DNA from: M2408 sp040386975
GTDB lineage: Bacteria; Bacteroidota; Bacteroidia; Flavobacteriales_D; Crocinitomicaceae
Reading direction: 5' to 3'
NCBI GenBank assembly: GCA_040386975.1
Contig: JAZKEO010000032.1
Span: forward strand, 1-64,000
DNA length: 64,000 nt
The translations under genes and the position numbers were made by a program. The notes beneath the pieces are model-generated. The model was not told the origin of the DNA. It ran no database searches and saw only the letters and a program-made list of their open reading frames with translations. Below, piece by piece: positions 44,603 to 50,767 of this stretch (the first letter of the stretch is position 1; each line of letters opens with the position of its first letter).

Positions 44603-45794
44603 CTAAATATTGATTTTTGGTCGCGCAAATGCCCATTCAACAAACCTAAATTTTGTATGATCATTATTTGCGTTTTCTAAATCAAATAAATTTACAATTT
44701 TCAAAACAGCGACAATAGGATATTTATCATTTATCATGTTTTGGTTTGATTTTTTAGGCATCAAAAGATAACTATCGTGATGAATTCGATTTGTATCGTG
44801 GAAAACTTTCACCAAAAAATAAGACTCATCATTTTTAAGAAATACCTTTCTTTCCATGTGTGCTAATTTTGTATCTCCTAGGATAGTTTTTGTCTTGGAA
44901 ACAGGTGTAAGATAAAAATCTTCTTGATAAAATTTTGTTAGATGAACTTCATTATATGAATCTCCTTTTAATACAATTCTCAAACGATTTCTCGAACTAC
45001 TAAAATTTGAATTGCTAACAATCGAAAAAGGGAGTTCAAATTTGAATTTATGCCAACGATGTTGAATTAATTTAAATCTACTGAGTCTTGCTATTGTAAC
45101 TACAATGATAAAACCAGTAAAAAGAATGGCGTATAATAAACTCGATATTCCAAATTGAATGCCTTCTTCAATTGAGACAAAAATAATTTGCAATAGAAAA
45201 ACAATCCCATAATAAATGAGTAATCGACTCACAACTTTCGTTGAGTCTATTACTTTTTTATAGGTGAAAAAGTGTGAGTTATTTAGTGCATTGTTAAGAA
45301 TAGTTGCAAATAAGGAAATGGTAATTAAGAAATAAATAATGGTTATGAATATTCCAAAATCTTTTGTGTATTCAAACATCAACCAAAAATCATAAATACC
45401 GTGTGATAGAGCGGCAAGAAAAAAGAAAATAACTACAATTCCAAATCCTAATTTGCTTTTTTTGAAGTGAAAAAGAATAATACCATAAGCAATTAAAGCT
45501 GTATCAAACATATGGCCAACTGTTGATAAAATAGCTCTACCATTAATGATTTGGGCTCCATGTTTATAAAAATACATTACATTTTCCACTGCCGAAAATC
45601 CCAAAGCACTGAAACAAATAAAGGCTAGGTAATCAATAGGTTCGTTAAATTGTTTTCTGAATAATGTTAATATGATTAAAAAAGGAATCAGTTTTGCAAA
45701 CTCCTCTAACATTCCCACTTGGATACTTGTGAAAATAAAGTCATTTATGGGGTTTCCATTTAATTCTAAGCCATGATTTCCTAGAAAAACAAAA
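44603..45794 (-). pseudogene. prsW: prsW, C-terminal fragment (cut by the transposon)
   Basis: The larger part of a PrsW-type intramembrane metalloprotease. Catalytic motifs are present: EEFAK in GMLEEFAKLIPFL, FSAVE in LGFSAVENVMYF, and HGIYD in ALSHGIYDFWLMF. Membrane helices fill the first half, followed by a soluble domain of about 170 residues. The frame now starts at a GTG within the transposon end (45797-45799) with no normal start. The missing N-terminus is at 50519-50699. Joining the pieces with one copy of the 8-bp duplication gives a continuous 454-residue PrsW (..DFAYFV|FLGNHG..). The fragment is unlikely to be active. Confidence 0.92.
45787..45794. repeat. left 8-bp target site duplication
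   Basis: AAACAAAA directly left of the transposon, identical to 50519-50526 on the right. Eight bases is the duplication size of the IS1595 family. Confidence 0.93.
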
Positions 45795-45819
45795 GGCACT
45801 AATACCTTCTAAACAGTTG
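45795..45819. repeat. left terminal inverted repeat
   Basis: 25 bp starting GGCACTAATACCTTCT; one mismatch (position 17, A against G) to the right end. Confidence 0.95.
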
Positions 45820-46047
45820 CTTTTTTCAATTGCTTGTGTATAGTGCATTTTTGTTGATAAAATTAGTAATTTATTTTGGTAATTTTATTTCTTCCTTCAG
45901 AGCATTCATAATCTTAACAACTTTCTTGTAAAAGTAACACTTTTGCAATTAAACTACTTAGATCATGAAAAAAATAATGACCCCCCTTCTTAAACACTCT
46001 TATATGCGAATTCAATTACTTTTATATTTAATTTTATTATAAAAGTA

Positions 46048-46077
46048 TTGTTATTTAAAATAATATTTATATATTTG
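46048..46077 (+). promoter_or_regulatory. promoter of the first transposon gene
   Basis: TTG at 46048-46050, 19 bases, then TATATTTG at 46070-46077: a near perfect Bacteroidota promoter 21 bases before the ATG at 46098. The 230 bases between the left end and this promoter hold no gene. Confidence 0.7.
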
Positions 46078-46097
46078 TGGTATAAATATTATTAACC

Positions 46098-46499
46098 ATG
46101 AATTACAAGGATGCTATAAAGCAAAGAATTGACGAACTAACTGCCAGAAAACTTGATATCGAGCTTGAGTTACAACCTTTGATTAAAGAGCTTGACGCTT
46201 TAGTTTCTGCTCTTAGAACTATTGAAGAAGGTACTGGAGAAATCAATTCAGATAAAAAGTATTATAACTACCGAGACAGTTTAGCCAATAAAATTCTCTT
46301 TGTTTTAAAAGAAAAAGAATTTATAGGGGCAACTGCAAGAGAAATTTTTGATTATATGACCGCTCAACAAGATATAGTAAGTTTTAACTCAATTACCAAG
46401 TACTGCTCTGATATGGCACAGTCTGGAGCTATCATCAGTGAAAAACATGGTTTAGCTAACGTATACTTCTTGAAAGAAGGCGACAATTTTTTAAAGTAA
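46098..46499 (+). CDS. coiled-coil plus winged-helix-like protein
   Basis: A 133-residue protein. Residues 1-48 form a coiled coil (DELTARKLDIELELQPLIKELDALVSAL). Residues 60-128 look like a winged helix (LANKILFVLKEKEFIGATAREIFDYMTAQQDIVSFNSITKYCSDMAQSGAIISEKHGLANVYFLK). A DNA-binding role as regulator or transposon accessory is inferred from this. I do not know a family. It stands directly upstream of the tRNA-like gene and transposase and has its own promoter and a hairpin end. Confidence 0.75.
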   Translation: MNYKDAIKQRIDELTARKLDIELELQPLIKELDALVSALRTIEEGTGEINSDKKYYNYRDSLANKILFVLKEKEFIGATAREIFDYMTAQQDIVSFNSITKYCSDMAQSGAIISEKHGLANVYFLKEGDNFLK

Positions 46500-46506
46500 T
46501 AAAAAA

Positions 46507-46524
46507 CCCCTATTGGCGTAGGGG
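46507..46524 (+). terminator. hairpin after the winged-helix gene
   Basis: CCCCTA-TTGGCG-TAGGGG, followed by CTTAAATTTT. The A run before and the T-rich stretch after suggest a moderate terminator, 15 bases before the tRNA. Confidence 0.6.
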
Positions 46525-46538
46525 CTTAAATTTTAATT

Positions 46539-46623
46539 GGAAGTGATGGTGAGTGGTAACGCCGCCTGGTTTGAAAAACCAGTGTCCTGACTGGGATTGT
46601 GGGTTCGACTCCCTCCGCTTCCG
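46539..46623 (+). tRNA. serine-type class II tRNA with GAA anticodon (allo-tRNA-like)
   Basis: A full 85-base cloverleaf. Acceptor GGAAGTG / CGCTTCC (7 bp, one G-T), D arm GGTG-AGTGGTAA-CGCC, anticodon arm CTGGT-TTGAAAA-ACCAG, a 16-base variable arm (46583-46598) with stem GTCC/GGAT, T arm GTGGG-TTCGACT-CCCTC (one T-T mismatch), and discriminator G. Long variable arm and G73 are features of serine tRNAs. The loop reads U33-GAA, the Phe anticodon. An extra base lies between D and anticodon arms. If charged by SerRS it would read Phe codons as Ser. It could also be a decayed gene. It sits 41 bases before the transposase start. Confidence 0.7.
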
Positions 46624-46664
46624 CTTTTTATTAACTGGATAAAATCCAATTAACATGTAATTCT

Positions 46665-47573
46665 ATGTGTAAAGATAGAAAAAATTCTAATACGAAATAC
46701 ACAATCCAACAATTTAGATTGGATTTTCGTGATGACAGCAGTTGTTTAGAACGTATTTTCACTATAAGATACGGTAAATTAACTACTTGTCCAGATTGTG
46801 AACAGGAAACAACTTTTAAACGTGTTTCTACTCGACAATGTTATCAATGTAGTAAGTGTTATCATCAAATTTACCCATGTGCAGGTACTATTTTTGAGAA
46901 AACAAGAACACCTCTTACGTATTGGTTTTACGTAATCTACCTATTTACCGCTTCTAAAAACGGGATTTCAGCTTACGAAGTACAACGTCAAATCGGAGTA
47001 ACCTATAAAACCGCTTGGCGAATGCTTAGGCAAATAAGAGTTTTAACAGCAAATGATAGTATAGATTTATTTACTGGAACAACAGAAATGGACGAGACTT
47101 TTGTAGGTGGAAAGAACATTAACCGCCATAAAGATAAAAAAGTACCTAAGTGTCAAGGACGAAGTTTTGCAGATAAAACACCTGTACTTGGAATTTATGA
47201 ACGAGAAACTAAAAGAGTTAGAAATTTCGTTATTGACGACACCAGTAAAGCACAAATCCAACCGTTAATTTTACAACACGTAGAGCAAGGTACGCCTATC
47301 ATGACTGATGAATGGGTTGCTTACCAAGGTCTTGGAGAAGTATACGAACATAAGTTTGTTAATCATAGAATTAAAGAGTATGTTAATGAAGATTGTACAA
47401 CTAATCGAATTGAAAACTTTTGGAGTGTGTTTAAAAGAACTTTAAAAGGTTCTTATATTCAAGTATCAAAAAAGTACTTACAATTGTATACCGACGAAGT
47501 AGTGTTTAGATTTAATAATAGAGAATCGGATAAACCTATTTTTGATTGTTTTTTGAATCTTTTGGCTTCGTAA
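46665..47573 (+). CDS. IS1595-family transposase (ISXO2-like DDE)
   Basis: A 302-residue transposase. A zinc ribbon lies at residues 42-65 (CPDC and CSKC pairs). A helical part with EVQRQIGVTYKTAWRMLRQI follows (about 105-124). The catalytic triad is D143 (TEMDETFVGGK), D215 (IMTDEWVAYQG) and E250 (NRIENFWSVFKR). The length fits the IS1595 group. No frameshift or stop is seen, so it is probably active. Its 3' end overlaps a small ORF on the other strand. Confidence 0.95.
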   Translation: MCKDRKNSNTKYTIQQFRLDFRDDSSCLERIFTIRYGKLTTCPDCEQETTFKRVSTRQCYQCSKCYHQIYPCAGTIFEKTRTPLTYWFYVIYLFTASKNGISAYEVQRQIGVTYKTAWRMLRQIRVLTANDSIDLFTGTTEMDETFVGGKNINRHKDKKVPKCQGRSFADKTPVLGIYERETKRVRNFVIDDTSKAQIQPLILQHVEQGTPIMTDEWVAYQGLGEVYEHKFVNHRIKEYVNEDCTTNRIENFWSVFKRTLKGSYIQVSKKYLQLYTDEVVFRFNNRESDKPIFDCFLNLLAS

Positions 47574-47700
47574 TTTTTTTTAAATTTTTATCAAAGTCTT
47601 TTTTGTTAGGTGCATCGAGTTTTAAATCATCAAAGTTTTTAGTCAACTCTTCGATTGATTTAGACTTTTTACTATCCTTGTTGGTCTTTCTCTTTTCCAT
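47536..47700 (-). CDS. small basic ORF antisense to the transposase end
   Basis: A 54-codon frame starting at the ATG at 47698-47700, MEKRKTNKDSKKSKSIEEL, ending at TAG 47536-47538. It is highly Lys/Asp-rich with a short predicted helix (SIEELTKNFDDLKL) and is followed in its own direction by the transposase in antisense. A transcript from it would overlap the last 38 bases of the transposase gene. Coding status is uncertain; a role in control of transposition is only a thought. Confidence 0.45.
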   Translation of the reverse strand: MEKRKTNKDSKKSKSIEELTKNFDDLKLDAPNKKDFDKNLKKITKPKDSKNNQK

Positions 47701-47779
47701 CGATCGCAAATTTATAAAATTTTTGGTAGTGTTTCAGTTTAATTTTTAATTTTGGTATTAACATATTTTGATGTACCAT

Positions 47780-48250
47780 TTATTTCCATTGATGTTTAAT
47801 TATAGTCAAAATCAAGTAGAGCACACTTACGTAGGAAAAGAAAAACGACCACATAGTTAATAAACCTTGTATTCTTACTTTGTCAGGATATTCTTTTCTT
47901 TCTTCATCAGTCCATTCTGTTTCTCTCGAAGCAAATGTGTTTATTTGCATTTGTTGCCAATCCAGAAATATTATGTAAATAAGCGTAGCCATAGGGAAAC
48001 CAAGTGACCAAATTGAAAGTATAGGTTTTTCTTGGGGGAAAGTACTTAGGACTAAAAAAATACCTAATGTTATATTATTAAGATTGAATACTTTATCATG
48101 TATTCTATCGTAAGAGGCTTGGATTTGCCGTAAAGCATACTTCTCTCTTTCCTTAATTTCCTCTATAGGTTTTTTCGCATCGGTTTTCTCTTTTAATTCA
48201 ATGAGTAGTCGTTCAAGATTTATATTATTTCTAAGTTTTGTACCTCTCAT
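47780..48250 (-). CDS. membrane protein of unknown function
   Basis: A 156-residue protein. The N-terminal half is charged and helical (LIELKEKTDAKKPIEEIKEREKYALRQIQASYD). Three membrane helices follow, at about 62-78, 82-98 and 132-152, with a hydrophilic loop rich in Glu and Arg (ASRETEWTDEERKEYPDKV) between the last two. It is a transposon passenger. I do not recognise a family; small membrane proteins with a cytosolic helix are frequent in phage-defence cassettes, but nothing here proves that. Confidence 0.7.
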   Translation of the reverse strand: MRGTKLRNNINLERLLIELKEKTDAKKPIEEIKEREKYALRQIQASYDRIHDKVFNLNNITLGIFLVLSTFPQEKPILSIWSLGFPMATLIYIIFLDWQQMQINTFASRETEWTDEERKEYPDKVRIQGLLTMWSFFFSYVSVLYLILTIIKHQWK

Positions 48251-48364
48251 AAGGTTTCAAATTTTCTTTCAAAATTAATATTATTTTTCAGAGCTCTTAT
48301 TTAAAATCGTTCTAAATTACAAGAACACGTATTTTTACGTATTTCAGGATCCAAAAACATATTG

Positions 48365-48486
48365 TACATTTGTACCATCTATACAGTATTGATTACGGAA
48401 TAAATAAAAACGGGGGTTTCTCATTTTTTTTTGTTTTTGTTAAACAATATTAAGCCCCGATGAGTCCTAATAAATCGGGGTTTTTT
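48365..48486 (+). ncRNA. candidate small RNA with promoter and terminator
   Basis: A -7 box TACATTTG is at 48365-48372, and a strong intrinsic terminator CCCCGAT-N12-ATCGGGG-TTTTTT is at 48455-48486. A transcript of about 105 bases between them has no ORF with a start. A TTG -33 element at the right distance was not found. The other view is that this is a leader with early termination (attenuation) ahead of the small ORF at 48582. Confidence 0.45.
48455..48486 (+). terminator. intrinsic terminator or attenuator
   Basis: A 7-bp GC-rich stem CCCCGAT/ATCGGGG with a 12-base loop and six T. It lies about 95 bases ahead of the small ORF, with no gene directly before it on the plus strand. Confidence 0.8.
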
Positions 48487-48513
48487 GTGCCCGAAAAGTT
48501 CGTGGCTGGAGAA

Positions 48514-48574
48514 ACGGGTCGAGATCGGGTGTAGGAGCCCCCTCATGTCCATAATAAACACCCGGTAACCCCGT
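48514..48574 (+). ncRNA. structured RNA leader before the 40-codon ORF
   Basis: Nested stems: outer ACGGG (48514-48518) with CCCGT (48570-48574), inner CGGGTGT (48526-48532) with ACACCCG (48558-48564), and a small GAG-CCCC-CTC hairpin (48535-48544) at the top. The region is far richer in GC than its surroundings. It ends 7 bases before the ORF start, as a cis-acting RNA would. No known riboswitch class was recognised. Confidence 0.5.
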
Positions 48575-48581
48575 AATTGGT

Positions 48582-48704
48582 ATGTATAGAGAACACAATG
48601 GGAAAAAGCAGAAACTAGTGGTCTGCCGATTCATTGTAAGAAAAGGTGTCAAAATCTACCCCAAGAATAAGAAAGTGTTCGCTTTCTGGGTAGACGTAGA
48701 CTAA
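48582..48704 (+). CDS. 40-residue basic protein
   Basis: ATG 48582 to TAA 48702-48704, starting MYREHNGKKQKLVVCRF, then positively charged strands (VRKGVKIYPKN) and an acidic hydrophobic end (FAFWVDVD). The beta-rich pattern and GC-rich codons differ from the neighbours, as if the segment has its own origin. It has the look of the small conserved proteins I associate with Bacteroidota mobile elements. A function is not known. It is followed by a long hairpin. Confidence 0.5.
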   Translation: MYREHNGKKQKLVVCRFIVRKGVKIYPKNKKVFAFWVDVD

Positions 48705-48713
48705 CTGGACGGT

Positions 48714-48760
48714 AAGAGTGAGTTCTGAGAAAATTTAGGATAGTATCAGTTCTCACTCTT
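48714..48760 (+). terminator. long hairpin after the 40-codon ORF
   Basis: AAGAGTGAG (48714-48722) pairs with CTCACTCTT (48752-48760), then a symmetrical TT/TT internal loop and CTGA/TCAG inside. TATT follows. Terminator or structural RNA 3' end, also facing the end of the XRE gene. Confidence 0.6.
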
Positions 48761-48798
48761 TATTAACGTTATAAAACATATAAGGTTACATTCATCAG

Positions 48799-49044
48799 TT
48801 ATTTATTCGATTTTTCTCGCATATCTTCAAATTCTGAAATTAACTGTGAAGTCTTGATTTCAAAAGCTGTTGCAAGTTTTTCAATCCAAAATATTGTAGG
48901 TGTTAGCTCACCTCTTTCTATCCTTGAGATATTCTGAGAATTATTTTCTAGTTTAGAAGCTAAATCAGTTTGAGACCAATTTTTTGAAGTTCTTTTCTGT
49001 TTTAGAAATATTCCAAAAGTCTTATTATAATCTGATTTATTCAT
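48799..49044 (-). CDS. XRE-family helix-turn-helix regulator
   Basis: An 81-residue repressor-like protein. The ATG at 49044 (MNKSDYNKTFGIFLKQKR) is preferred over a TTG three codons upstream. The helix-turn-helix is WSQTDLASKLENNSQNISRIERGELTPTIFWIEKLATAF. The C-terminus is a short acidic tail without another domain. It is divergent from the lipoprotein operon, and the inverted repeat AACCG-CATA-CGGTT between them is a likely operator. Confidence 0.88.
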   Translation of the reverse strand: MNKSDYNKTFGIFLKQKRTSKNWSQTDLASKLENNSQNISRIERGELTPTIFWIEKLATAFEIKTSQLISEFEDMREKSNK

Positions 49045-49081
49045 AGCATACAAGATTCAGAATAACACGTTGATAAATTAT

Positions 49082-49123
49082 AACCGCATACGGTTGCTTT
49101 TTAATTCTATTTTTGTACATTTG
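49082..49123 (+). promoter_or_regulatory. lipoprotein promoter with putative XRE operator
   Basis: TTG at 49094-49096, 19 bases, then TACATTTG at 49116-49123 is a full Bacteroidota promoter, 25 bases ahead of the lipoprotein ATG. The inverted repeat AACCG-CATA-CGGTT (49082-49095) covers the -33 region, and lies 37 bases upstream of the XRE start. Repression of both sides by the XRE protein is inferred. Confidence 0.6.
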
Positions 49124-49148
49124 TTTCATAATTCTCAAGTTTCTAATT

Positions 49149-49493
49149 ATGAAAAATCTGTTTTTTACAATTATATTAGGCTCTCTTTTAATTTTAAGTT
49201 CCTGTAATAAAGATGACAAGAAGGAAACCAAATATAGAATTGAAGCCAGTGCTTCTTCAATTGAAAGCTTAACTTTTCAATGTCGTGACGAAGACCCTAC
49301 TCAAATTCCATCTCCATACAACCAACCCACGTGGAGTAAAGAATGGGTAGGATATAATTCGAATGAAATCATGGTAGTAATTGCTCATCAAGACCAAAGT
49401 GGGCGAATTAAATTGTATGTCGACGATGAATTAATTCAAGAGGAAACCACGCAAGGTATTGCTCAGGCTACGACTCTTAAATTTGAAAACTGA
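49149..49493 (+). CDS. small lipoprotein
   Basis: A 114-residue protein with ATG at 49149: MKNLFFTIILGSLLILSSCNKDDKKE, a lipoprotein signal with Cys at residue 19 and an Asp/Lys start of the mature part typical of surface or periplasm-facing lipoproteins. The mature part has predicted beta strands with EWVGYNSNEIMVVIAHQDQSGRIKLYVDDELIQEE. No family recognised. The stop overlaps the next ATG (TGATG). Confidence 0.75.
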   Translation: MKNLFFTIILGSLLILSSCNKDDKKETKYRIEASASSIESLTFQCRDEDPTQIPSPYNQPTWSKEWVGYNSNEIMVVIAHQDQSGRIKLYVDDELIQEETTQGIAQATTLKFEN

Positions 49494-49642
49494 TGCAGAT
49501 AATAGGTGGTATAATAGGTTTTATAGGTATTCTACTATTTCTAAGTGGTTTTGATAATCCCAGAGAGAAAAACGGTGGACTGTATCTGATTATCGGAATA
49601 ATTTTGTTTATAGTCGGGGCAGAATTGCTTTATAATTTCTAA
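49493..49642 (+). CDS. 49-residue double-helix membrane protein
   Basis: Starts in the TGATG overlap with the lipoprotein, MQIIGGIIGFIGILLFLSGF, then a short polar loop (DNPREKNGG) and a second membrane helix (LYLIIGIILFIVGAELLYNF). The overlap and the clear two-helix hairpin support real coding. Function is unknown; small hairpin membrane proteins can be toxins or subunits of larger complexes. Confidence 0.65.
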   Translation: MQIIGGIIGFIGILLFLSGFDNPREKNGGLYLIIGIILFIVGAELLYNF

Positions 49643-49690
49643 TTTTTTCTATATTTAGACCCTTACTTAGTAACTTTTAAACTCAAATAT

Positions 49691-49867
49691 ATGCATGAAA
49701 TAAAAATCGGTGATACAGTAAAACTAAAATCAGGTGGTCCAAAAATGACTGTAAACAATTTTCAAGTTACTTTTAGTCAAGATACTAAAATCGCAGTCTG
49801 TGTTTGGTTTCAAGATATAATAAAGATGGAAGGCGCTTTTGATACCCGAACTTTAGATAAGGATTAA
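49691..49867 (+). CDS. YodC-like (DUF2158) small protein
   Basis: A 58-residue protein, MHEIKIGDTVKLKSGGPKM at the start, then strands with CVWFQDIIKMEGAFDTRTL. The pattern GDxVxLKSGGPxMTV followed by VWF matches the YodC/DUF2158 family, small SH3-like barrels of unknown function. It is found in many mobile elements and in E. coli YodC. The frame is complete with a stop. Confidence 0.8.
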   Translation: MHEIKIGDTVKLKSGGPKMTVNNFQVTFSQDTKIAVCVWFQDIIKMEGAFDTRTLDKD

Positions 49868-49985
49868 GACAGTCCTGAGTAAATTGTATTTTTATAAATT
49901 GGGATGCCTAAGAATTTTAAAGTTACTACCGTGAACTCTATATATTTTCTTTCTTCTCTTTTTATCATAATTTCTATGTAAAACA

Positions 49986-50012
49986 AAAGCCCTCGTAAAT
50001 GAGGGCTTTATT
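49986..50012 (+). terminator. intrinsic terminator after the YodC-like gene
   Basis: AAAGCCCTC-GTAAAT-GAGGGCTTT with T-rich tail. It lies in the 192-base gap before the last transposon gene. Confidence 0.8.
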
Positions 50013-50059
50013 GATTAATAATTTTTGATTAGATTTACAACTCATAATTATCTTTTAGT

Positions 50060-50488
50060 ATGTCGGTTTTTAAAGATTTTCAAGAGTTAAAAGTGAACTT
50101 CAGAAGTGCGTTATTGGCACTAATAATTGAAGCCTCTTTCATTTACGTAAGTATTTTCTTCATTGTTCCAGAATTTATTCAGAATACTATCTTCCATATT
50201 CCAATTCTTTTCAGTCTTTGCGTAGGACTTATAGTTACCTCTATATGGAATGCATGTATGAGTGCAGCACTTGAAGGAGAAGTAGACAATTCTGAACATG
50301 AAGCAGAAATGCTATGGGTTTTAAGTGTAATTATAGGTATTGTACAGACATGTATTGTTGGCTTTATTTGCTATTTTTCAGAATTGAAGTTACTTTTATA
50401 CACTGTGACTCTTGTCTTTTCTGCACTAACTATTGGAATTATAATCGTTAGAGTAAGACGAGAAAAACCAACGGACAAAAATCCTTAA
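50060..50488 (+). CDS. four-helix membrane protein, last transposon gene
   Basis: A 142-residue protein with membrane helices at about 15-35, 44-62, 85-107 and 111-130, and a short acidic loop (EGEVDNSEHEAEM) between the second and third. The C-terminus is basic (VRVRREKPTDKNP). No known motif. The stop is five bases before the right inverted repeat. Confidence 0.7.
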   Translation: MSVFKDFQELKVNFRSALLALIIEASFIYVSIFFIVPEFIQNTIFHIPILFSLCVGLIVTSIWNACMSAALEGEVDNSEHEAEMLWVLSVIIGIVQTCIVGFICYFSELKLLLYTVTLVFSALTIGIIIVRVRREKPTDKNP

Positions 50489-50493
50489 TTTTA

Positions 50494-50518
50494 CAACTGT
50501 TCAGAAGGTATTAGTGCC
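50494..50518. repeat. right terminal inverted repeat
   Basis: 25 bp ending AGAAGGTATTAGTGCC, the inverted partner of 45795-45819. Confidence 0.95.
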
Positions 50519-50526
50519 AAACAAAA
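50519..50526. repeat. right 8-bp target site duplication
   Basis: AAACAAAA, identical to 45787-45794. Confidence 0.93.
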
Positions 50527-50699
50527 TATGCAAAATCAATTATATAAACAGATGCTCCTCCTAAAATAAAAGTAGGAATGATAAATTTAAGCTTATCCTT
50601 TTCATATATATCAATCAATCTGAAGTAATCCACCCAAATCCAAGCGATGAAAATGGATATAAAAATATAAAGGAATAACATATGTAGAATTTTGCTCAA
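50519..50699 (-). pseudogene. prsW: prsW, N-terminal fragment
   Basis: The first 60 residues of PrsW, starting MSKILHMLFLYIFISIFIAWIW, with two membrane helices (about 5-25 and 40-58), ending DFAYFV at the transposon border. In the present sequence it reads two codons into the right inverted repeat (WH) and stops. It completes the C-terminal fragment at 44603-45794. It is placed 68 bases after the sufD stop on the same strand. Confidence 0.92.
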
Positions 50700-50734
50700 A
50701 CATAAGAATAAAATTCATATTTCAAATAAATCAA

Positions 50735-50748
50735 AAGTCTAATGTCTT
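50735..50748. repeat. AAGTCTAATGTCTT repeat downstream of sufD
   Basis: The same 14-mer occurs twice inside sufD (51826-51864). Related AGTCTT runs are at 40366-40398. Confidence 0.6.
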
Positions 50749-50767
50749 CTGTCTCTTGGTCTTTTAT

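Larger units (their letters stand above)
45795..50518. mobile_element. passenger-carrying IS1595-family transposon (4724 bp)
   Basis: The ends are 25-bp inverted repeats with one mismatch: 45795-45819 starts GGCACTAATACCTTCT and 50494-50518 ends AGAAGGTATTAGTGCC. Both flanks carry AAACAAAA (8 bp). The element splits prsW, and its removal restores the reading frame exactly, which proves the borders. The transposase (46665-47573) is an ISXO2-like DDE enzyme. A normal IS1595 is about 1 kb; here about 3.7 kb is passenger DNA: a winged-helix-like gene, an unusual tRNA, small ORFs, structured RNA, an XRE regulator, a lipoprotein and membrane proteins. No resistance or known toxin gene was identified. 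Confidence 0.95.

Noticed and set aside
47546..47749. Plus-strand frame after the transposase
   Set aside because: Phe/Leu/Ser-rich shadow of the Lys-rich minus-strand ORF 47536-47700.
48467..48652. 61-codon minus-strand frame over the structured RNA
   Set aside because: It lies antisense to stems and the 40-codon ORF, has no promoter or ribosome entry, and its content (GVYYGHEGAPTPDLDPF) looks like a by-product of GC-rich folded DNA.
48420..48770. Retron or group II intron
   Set aside because: No reverse transcriptase frame exists in the transposon and no domain V-like hairpin was seen.
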